Shown here: in pieces, positions 57,384 through 64,000 of the stretch
Layout: every line of letters begins with the position of its first letter
How positions within the stretch are numbered: the stretch's first letter is position 1
From: Zingiber officinale
Taxonomy: Eukaryota; Streptophyta; Magnoliopsida; Zingiberales; Zingiberaceae
DNA: 64,000 bases
NCBI RefSeq assembly: GCF_018446385.1
Contig: NC_056002.1
Coordinates: 43,878,032 to 43,942,031 of the forward strand
Direction of reading: 5' to 3'
The notes under the pieces: generated by a model
What the model saw: the letters and a program-made list of their open reading frames with translations, nothing else
Databases searched by the model: none
What the model was told of the DNA's origin: nothing
Position numbers and translations under genes: made by a program

Positions 57384-57484
57384 GTTGACCTCAGGGTATG
57401 TGTTTATTTTGGGAGGTGTAGCTATAACATGGAGGAGTGTTAAGTAGAAATGCGTTTCAGACTCCACCATGGAAGCTAAATATG
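57384..57484 (+). pseudogene. Copia X RNase H continuation
   Basis: Starting with the GTTGA duplication, the frame continues LTSGYVFILGGVAITWRSVK, a stop, then STMEAKYV, the conserved copia RNase H motif. It picks up exactly where 46280 stops (DRDNSKL), proving that 46281-57383 was inserted into this copy. It ends where the CACTA terminus begins. Confidence 0.9.
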
Positions 57485-57489
57485 TACTA

Positions 57490-57712
57490 CAAGAAAAACC
57501 CTCATAGACATCGGTGGAACAACAACGATTTTAAGCAAAAACCGATGTCTTTGAGTATTTTACACTAGTTTTTCCAAAAATCGATGTCTATGAGCGCTGA
57601 TTTTCGCTCATAGACATCGGTTTTTTAGCCGATGTCTATGAGCGCCTTTTTTTTCGTTAATAGACACCGATTTTAACAGCGGTTTTTAAAACCCGGTGTC
57701 TATGATAAATAA
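57490..57712. repeat. CACTA subterminal repeat array
   Basis: About eight copies in both orientations of a ~12-14-bp motif around GACATCGGTTTT / AAAACCGATGTC. These are expected transposase-binding repeats. One pair (57595-57640) forms a strong hairpin. Confidence 0.8.
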
Positions 57713-58073
57713 AATAATTTAATTTTTTCACTCATACTTAGCCAAAATTTACAACACTTCCCTCCAAACCTAAACCTATATCGCGCCGTCCTTCCCCTTG
57801 CTAAATCGACACCCCTTCCTCTCCCGATCAAGATCAACACACGACTCCCTTGTGAGGTCTGTGGAAAACGACCACATCCATATCCTCTTTCCCCTTCTCT
57901 TCTCCTCTCCCTTCCGTCTTTGCCCTCTCGCGGGTTGCTCCATCTCTTAGGGTTTCTTCTCCTCATGGTTTCTGGTTTCTGGTTTCTTCGTCTTTTCCTC
58001 ATGCTTCATGGTGCTTAGGGTTTTTGCTCCTTCGTCGTCTGCACATTTTGCACCTCGCCTAGGGATCTTTCCA

Positions 58074-58808
58074 ATGATGACGTCCTCGACCGCTTCCGCT
58101 CTCATTCTCGCCATCATCCTTCTGCTTGTCGCCCCCTTGTCACCTGGGAACTGCGCATCGACTGGAGAAGGTAACGCTCTCTTCTTCTCTTTCGGTGGGT
58201 CGCGGAAAAATCGGAGCTTCGCCACGGAGTTTGCCCTCTATGGCGATGCTGAGATGAATAGCTCGGAGGTGAGGGTGACGCGTGCGGTGAACGAGAGCTC
58301 CGGGCTTATGATTTACTGGAAACCAGTCAGATTCTTTGGCACCAAGCCCGGGTTCTCTTCTTCCTTCTCGTTCTCTGTTTCGCCCGGCAATGGCGGAGGC
58401 CTAGCTTTCTTTTTATCTCCGGTCAGTGTTCCCTTGGAACCGGCGAATGGCGACTGGTCTAGGTTATCGACCAGTGTCGTTGCAGTGAAGTTCATGATGG
58501 CAGCAAGCCTCGTCGAAGTCGATGTTGGCGGAGAACTTTTGACAAAAAGCAGTAATCTTTCCGACGATGGTTTGCTTCTCATCCTCAGCAGAGGAGAAAA
58601 ATTGCATTCTTGGATTGATTACGACGGAGAATCGAAGAGAATAGAGGTCAGGCTTTGCCAGGACAAGGATCCGAAGGAAGCAGCCCCTTCGATCTCTCAC
58701 TCTATCGATTTGTCTTACATGTTGTGGAGGGAGGCGTCCTGGGTGGGTTTATCTTCCTGGAGTGGCAATTCTATGAAACATAACACAGATATCAATTTTA
58801 TTCTTTAG
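58074..58808 (+). pseudogene. Captured L-type lectin domain of a LecRK-VIII-like receptor kinase
   Basis: Reading from ATG 58074 there is a signal peptide (SALILAIILLLVAPLS) and a legume-lectin fold: FFSFGGSRKNRSF, LYGDAEMNSSEVRVTR, KPVRFFGTKPGFSSSFSF, GGGLAFFLSP, SWIDYDGESKRIEVRL, IDLSYMLWREASWVGLSS. L-type lectin receptor kinases sense extracellular ligands and signal through a cytosolic kinase; here no transmembrane or kinase part follows. About 10-13 residues are missing after VVAVKF, where family members carry the Ca/Mn-binding loop (D, N, H residues), so sugar binding is unlikely. The frame ends at 58808. The open frame extends upstream to an ATG at 58008. Its position inside a CACTA element, joined to POLD1 exons, indicates gene capture. 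Confidence 0.8.
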
Positions 58809-58835
58809 TTGACTACTTAATGATCAATTTTCTAG

Positions 58836-59771
58836 GTTATTTATGGGGACACTGACTCTGTTATGGTACAATTCGGTGTGCCTTCTGTAGAGGAAGCAAT
58901 GAAGTTAGGAAGAGAAGCATCAGAATATATTACAGGAACTTTCATAAAGGTACCCGAGGGTTGAGACATGATTATTTGAGTTGTGGATGTCTTAAATCAT
59001 GTGTTTCTTTAAATTTCTATTACTTAGTGTATTATCAACTAGATATCCTAGCTGACATTGTAAACTAAGGGTATTATAACTAGATATCCTAGCTGACATT
59101 TTTAGTCTTCATTTTAAATCACATTTTATTTTCTTTCTTTATTTATTTACTATGAGGCAAATTTGTCATCCAAGAATATATAGTGCATATTCTCAAATTT
59201 TGTTTTTACTCTCTGTCCTAATTTTTTTAAAACATTTTTTGAAGCCCATTAGGCTTGAATTTGAAAAGGTCTATTATCCCTATTTGCTAATAAGCAAGAA
59301 GAGATATGCTGGATTGTACTGGACAAAGCCTGATAGTTTTGACAAAATGGACACAAAAGGTAAGTATTTGAACTATTTAATAGTTATTGAAAAAACATGA
59401 TTTAGTGGCATTCAATTTCTTAACAACAGGCATCGAGATAGTCAGAAGAGCCAACTGTTTGTTGGTAAAGAATCTGGTAAACGAATGCCTACACAAGATA
59501 CTAATTGACCAAGATATTCCTGGCGCAGTTCAATATGTGAAGAACACAATTTCAGATCTTTTAATGAACCGTGTGGATTTATCTCTTTTGGTTATAACAA
59601 AGGCAATTTCCAACTGCAGACAACATTACCATCTCGGTGATATAAGATCATATTTTAACATTTGTGTATGAACTCAAGTTTTTCTACCTTCTGTGGCAGG
59701 GTCTGACCAAAACTGGAAGTGATTATAATGTAAAGTCTGCACATGTTGAGCTTGCTAAAAAGATGCGAAAA
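58836..59771 (+). pseudogene. POLD1: Captured DNA polymerase delta catalytic subunit fragment (four exons)
   Basis: Exons 58836-58949, 59245-59359, 59430-59602 and 59700-59771 join into a stop-free frame of ~158 residues. It matches the palm/thumb region of the replicative B-family polymerase delta: [14 protein letters not shown] (motif C, with both catalytic Asp), [19 protein letters not shown] (KKRY motif), KMDTKGIEIVRR, AVQYVKNTISDLLM and LTKTGSDYNVKSAHVELA. Introns are retained with GT-AG borders, except the third, whose donor reads AAG|GC (GC-AG). Retained introns mean capture was at DNA level, as in Pack-CACTA elements, not by reverse transcription. The rest of the ~1,100-residue enzyme is absent. 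The sequence just upstream of the first exon (TTTTCTAG) would serve as splice acceptor for a lectin-POLD1 fusion transcript. Confidence 0.85.
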
Positions 59772-60625
59772 GTATAGATCTTATCTGTTTGTTATCTTGC
59801 CTTAATTTAGAACTGTTTTTTTCATTATTTTTATCCTTGTAAAAAAATAAAAAGGTGACAAAGATCGATACATTGAGAACATATACTTTTAGCATGGAAA
59901 ACCATTCATACCGAATTGGAGTGTCTTGAAGCTTAACTTGTAAAGTTTCTGAAACAACAAGAATAGAGTTAATAAGGATTCATCTGATTAATGCTGTAAA
60001 AAATCTTTCACTTCTTGTATGAATGCAATCCTTTCACTTTGATCCCTCAATTTGTTATCGAGATTTTGAAGAGAGCTATGACCCTTTGTGCTAAGGCTTA
60101 TGTGTATAACACATCTTGTCAACAAGTGTCTCCTTTATGTTATGAAAGAATATTCAGCATGTAGTTTGAAATAATTGAGACTTTATAGATTTTAGTACCA
60201 TTTCCTTGATCTAGGGCTAGAACTAGACTAATGGCAGACAATAATCAGAGTTACTTAAGTATTGTTCTTGCTCATCATAATGTGCACACTGCACTATCTA
60301 TGTTTTCCCCTTCATTCGATGTAATGAGTTCTCTATTGTCTATGATCACATGGTCCTTTATTTGTATTGTTTATTAATATAAGTTCTTATCTCAGTATCC
60401 AAAGTAATGAATAGATCAATTTCATAACAACATTTTTCTTATCTAGAAATCTCATTACTTTTTTGCCTGTATAACTACTTACCATTGTGTCATTACAGGA
60501 GAAATTTTTATTGTTTCAGTATCAGATTAAGTGCTAAATTTTTATGGCCTCTTGATGTAATGATATATCTTGAGCCAAAGTAATCAAATCAGTTACACAA
60601 ATGATAAATCATATGCATCATTGAA
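59772..60625 (+). other. Intron-like sequence after the last POLD1 exon
   Basis: AT-rich and starting with a GT donor (GTATAG). No further POLD1 exon is recognisable before chromovirus E. Probably captured intron continuing beyond E. Confidence 0.45.
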
Positions 60626-63600
60626 TGTAACGACCACCCTTCTTACTACTACTCTCTAAGGGCGACCGTTACCTAACTCCTACTCTACTTACTAGTTTCA
60701 CTTATGCTATTCTTAGCGACACTTAGATTTATCACGGTTCAGAGAAATTCCTACCGAAAAATTTCGGCAGAGTCTCCCCTGTACCGGTGACCAAATCCAT
60801 AATACATAAGATATATACGCAGCCACAGGCGGCTGGAACACATTTTATTCACAACCACGCAGTAATAAATCAACAGGAAGAAAGAAACTACTCTAGCAAT
60901 AGCAACAACTATACTACTCCAACTCATAATAAAAGAAAACTAATTACAAATGCGGAATAAACTTATTTACAGTCTCAACCCATAATAACACTTAAAAGAG
61001 AACTAAAAGAACTAAACAGAAAAGTCTTGGCAATTTGCCAGCTCATTCTGGATCTCTCCATAGTCCAGCCACCACACACATCCATCATCACCACCACCCT
61101 ATCGCCTCCCTTCATATCTTAGCTTTTCCTTTATCTGCAGTAGGAGGAAAAAGAAAAGTATCTATAAGCGAAAACGCTTAGTAAGTACTAATCTATCTCA
61201 CAAAACTCGAAATGCATAAATGAAATGCATAAGTGCTGAAACTGAAATAATAATAAAGCTATCTGCATGTGCTCATGGTATACAGAAAATGAACAGAATA
61301 CAAATCATACTCAGTATCAAGCAGGATAACAAGAAACTAACAATGTAAACTTAGAATCAAAGAAACTAACCATTCTTATTTATTCTAAGCTTGGAACTTA
61401 TTTCATTTCTTGTATCCTTGTGTTAGAAATTAATCTTTTAATTTCTATCCTTTACTTTCTTCTTCTTTCTTTCTTTCTTTACTTTTCTTTACTTTGGGCC
61501 CAGGCTTAGTACCATCTCATGCGCGTTCCCTAATAGGTTGGGGTTGCGAGCCACCAATCCTAAAAGAGCAGACCTCGGTCTACCAGGGCCAAGACCTCGG
61601 AAATGGTCACCTGGATTTGTTTAACGACAAGCTCTTGGATGTCGGTACTAGCCTCTTGCTTGACTTACTTGTTATCTTTCTTATTCTTTTATCTTCCTTA
61701 TTATCTTTTATTAAAGATTGTGGGAGTCCTTTAAATATACTTAACAAGTATGGGTGTATAATCAACTAACCATGCTATATAACAGAATAAAACAAGTAAC
61801 TTAAAGCTTACTGATCATGCTATAAGCTAAACTAAAGAAAACAAATTTAAAGCCTTTGAATCATACGATGAAAACATGGCAAAGGATGCTATTTTAGTGC
61901 TTCTAAACATGCTATAAAATCAAGTATGGAATGATTCTAATCATGCTATAAATAAAGCAAAAGGAAGCTAACTTTGGGCTTTCTAAGTATGCTGTAATAA
62001 AAGCAATATATGTAACTCTACACTTTCTATCATGCTGTAGAAACAGAGCATGGAATGCTACTTTAAGGGCTTCTAAACCTGCTATTAAAACATGACAAAG
62101 AATACTACTTTAAGGCCTTTAAACATGCTATACAAAATAAGGTAACATGCTACTTTAAACTTCTTCAGCATGCCATAAAATAACACAAGGGAAAGCAAAT
62201 CTGAACTCCCTAAGCGTGTTATAAAATAGAGCAAAGGAAAGCAAATCTAGACTTTCTAAACATGCTGTAAAATAGGGCAAAAATGCTACTTTAGGGATTC
62301 TCTAAACATGCTGTAAACTAGGCAAAAGAATGCAACTTTGAGCTTACTAAACATGCTGTGAAATAGGGCAAAGGAAGACTAATTTGATCTTATCAATTAT
62401 GCTACAAAACACACTTTATATATAGCTGTTCGTGCCCTGTTTTTGGCCAGGAAAACTGAACTACAAGGTGCTCTAAATGTATGTTGTTTGTGCTTAATAT
62501 AACAAGGTAAAACTAAGCTACAAATAAGCTGTTCAATACTACACAGCTTAAATTAAGTTTCATGGCAGCAAGGGGAAATTACACCTGCCCAACTAATTTC
62601 TAATGGAAACTACTCCATTTACCTAAAACCTCTTCTCAACTTCCTATAAAAATCACGGAAGCCAAAAGAAAGCTGAAGAATTGCTACTGTTCAGTCCACA
62701 GGAATGAACTAAATTCAAAAGAAATCTAAAACAGCAAGTATCTAAAGCTAACACCACATGCTTTAAACTAGAACAGACTTAAAACCATTCAAATCCCTTC
62801 TTCTCCCTTTTATCAACTCACAGCAGCCACCCAAAAGCAAGAATCCAACTTGCTAAATTGAAACTTAAGAAATCCAACTCTAAAAGAACTCAATAAACAC
62901 ATAGCAATGTGTACAATTTACAAATAACATAAAATCTACTCCTGGAACCAAGTAACAAGGCTGATCGTGCCCCTTTCCTAGCATAATTCTGCTTGCTGAA
63001 ATGTTACAAACAAAATCCACGTAACTTATTCAAACCTATACCTTCACAGAATCATAGAAACCTTTAGGCATGTTACAACCGAAATGCAAAGGAAACCCAC
63101 GGTAGAACATCCAAAGCCAAAATCTTTATAGTATGTTTCGGATTCAAGAAAACTCAGGAAAACAAGGAAACGAAAACCGAAAGATCGGAGCAACTCCTAC
63201 CGCAGGTGAGTAGTACTTACAGCCGGTTCTTGGACTTACAACCGAGGAGGAGGAAGGAGAAGGATCTTAGGGTTTTCGGAGGGCTCGGGTTTGCAGATTT
63301 TCTGGCTTCCTCTTGTGCCCGCGAGCTCTTCTCTGTCGGGATGACCACCCACGGGTGAGGGCTGGCCGGAAGAAAGCTTCGCCGGCGCCGGAGACCCAAA
63401 AACCTAGCTTCTTCTTCGTTTCCGCCGAGGGAGAGGGCGCCGTCGCGAGGGAGAAGGAGAAAAAGATTTCGGGAGAAAATGTTAGGTTTTTGGAAAATCC
63501 AAAACCTAATTCCCTTTTATATATAAGGGTTTTATTCCAAACTATACTATATCCTTATTTAACTCTATTTGAGATTAACATAAATCTCTTATCCCAGCTG

Positions 63601-63828
63601 GTCAAGCCGGTTTGGCTTGGTTTGGTCCGACCCGAGGTCGCGGGTTCGAACCTCTTCTCCAACACTTTTTGCTTAAACTTCTTTGGTTTTGTAAAAATAC
63701 TAAACGACCTCCAAAAATTACGTAAAAATACTCTAAAAATTCCTAAAAATCTCTAGAATATTTTAAAGGCATTCCCAAATATTTTTATGGCCCTTTAGAA
63801 CTTGAAATGGGAAAATTGGGTCGTTACA
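60626..63828 (-). repeat. 3' LTR of chromovirus E
   Basis: A TATA-like TATATATAAAAGG on the minus strand (~63513-63526) and leader sequence precede the 'ctaaacatgctgtaaa' repeats seen as written at 61900-62400. The outer end carries the GGTCACCGGTACAGGGGAG motif of the family. Confidence 0.9.
63586..63670 (+). promoter_or_regulatory. tRNA-like unit in LTR E
   Basis: TATCCCAGCTGG (63590-63601) fits box A at 11 of 12 and GGTTCGAACCT (63643-63653) fits box B at 9 of 11. A five-T run is at 63666-63670. Antisense to the element and upstream of its TATA box. Confidence 0.6.
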
Positions 63829-63862
63829 ATCCCCCATACCTTATAAAAAGTTCGTCCTCGAA

Positions 63863-64000
63863 CTTAGAATAGCTCTGGATACTTCTGTCTCATACTGTCC
63901 TCCCGCTCCCAAGTGATTTCCTCGTGCTTCTGGTTCTGCCAGACGACCTTCACTAGTGGTACTTCTTTGTTTCTCAATCTCTTGACTGCTCTGTCCACTA
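63863..64000 (-). CDS. Pol C-terminus (chromodomain) of chromovirus E, partial
   Basis: The minus-strand frame reads LVKVVWQNQKHEEITWERED and ends QKYPELF before the stop at 63863-63865, the same chromodomain-like end as in B and D. Chromodomains guide integration into marked chromatin. The rest lies outside the window, so integrity cannot be judged. Confidence 0.8.

Larger units (their letters stand above)
57485..60625 (+). mobile_element. CACTA (En/Spm-like) element with captured genes, 3' end not seen
   Basis: The terminus TACTACAAGAAAAA differs from the CACTACAAGAAAA consensus by its first base. It is followed by a dense set of direct and inverted subterminal motifs, AGACATCGGTTTT and AACCGATGTCTATGAG (57510-57705), a CACTA hallmark. 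Beyond lie fragments of two unrelated host genes. No transposase is seen. The matching right terminus is not in the window: the element is interrupted at 60626 by chromovirus E. Confidence 0.75.
60626..64000 (-). mobile_element. Chromovirus E, minus strand, continues past the window
   Basis: As written, TGTAACGACCACCC...GGGTCGTTACA (60626-63828, 3,203 bp) is its 3' LTR. A polypurine tract complement (ATCCCCCATACC) follows, then the C-terminal end of pol. The LTR is closer to that of B than of D in its middle part ('aagtactaatctatctcacaaaactcgaaatgca'). It lies inside the captured region of the CACTA element and so is younger than the gene capture. Confidence 0.85.

Noticed and set aside
58008-59771. 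Intact lectin receptor kinase or polymerase gene
   Set aside because: The lectin lacks its metal-binding loop, transmembrane and kinase parts, and only four POLD1 exons are present; both lie behind a CACTA terminus.
63313-63756. 147-codon plus-strand ORF in LTR E
   Set aside because: Antisense reading of the LTR leader, with no domain; similar sequence occurs in the other LTRs without an open frame.

Overview
This is nuclear DNA of a flowering plant. The signs are spliced plant genes with GT-AG introns, telo-box promoter motifs, a tRNA-derived Au-type SINE, Ty1/copia, Ty3/gypsy and CACTA elements, and long AT-rich spacers. The style of the elements and the GC-rich coding exons suggest a monocot, possibly a Zingiberales species; that is a guess. 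The window has no bacterial operons, rRNA genes, CRISPR arrays or plasmid-like features.

Gene-bearing left third (1-15.4 kb). A probable solo copia LTR is followed by a single-exon gene for a cysteine/histidine-rich, PHD/RING-like protein of unknown function (2483-3397). Next comes spacer DNA with an Au-like SINE, a candidate MITE and fold-back repeats. A three-exon CHX18-type K+/H+ antiporter gene (11070-13639) follows; it reads well except for an apparent 8-bp frameshifting deletion. A second SINE with a perfect 17-bp target-site duplication (TSD) lies downstream.

Nested transposon block (15.4-64 kb). A solo chromovirus LTR (15417-18133) carries a captured pentatricopeptide-repeat (PPR) gene fragment. 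Fragments of a Tat-type gypsy element and an Ale-like copia element follow. A second copia element ('copia X', LTR at 21545, pol resuming at 44737 and again at 57384) appears to have been split by successive insertions: chromovirus B (23287-31613), an Athila-like pol-less element (31614-44736) that itself contains a pol-less Sirevirus-like element C (35196-42927, TSD CTTTA), a composite insertion ending in full-length minus-strand chromovirus D (46281-57383, TSD GTTGA), and a CACTA element starting at 57485. The CACTA element carries fragments of an L-type lectin receptor-kinase gene and of the DNA polymerase delta catalytic subunit gene, and is in turn interrupted by minus-strand chromovirus E (60626 to the window end).

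The most interesting signals are these. (1) All the chromovirus LTRs carry a tRNA-like box A/box B unit at an almost fixed distance (about 160-180 bp) from the LTR start, always antisense to the element and in nearly every case followed by a T-run. (2) Six tandem 41-bp hairpins in the LTRs of element C have stems that co-vary between copies. (3) Host gene pieces are captured twice: PPR sequence inside an LTR, and lectin plus POLD1 inside a CACTA element. (4) A composite insertion combines a palindromic triple LTR-end array with chromovirus D. Most elements are defective, so much of the mobility here must have been supplied in trans.
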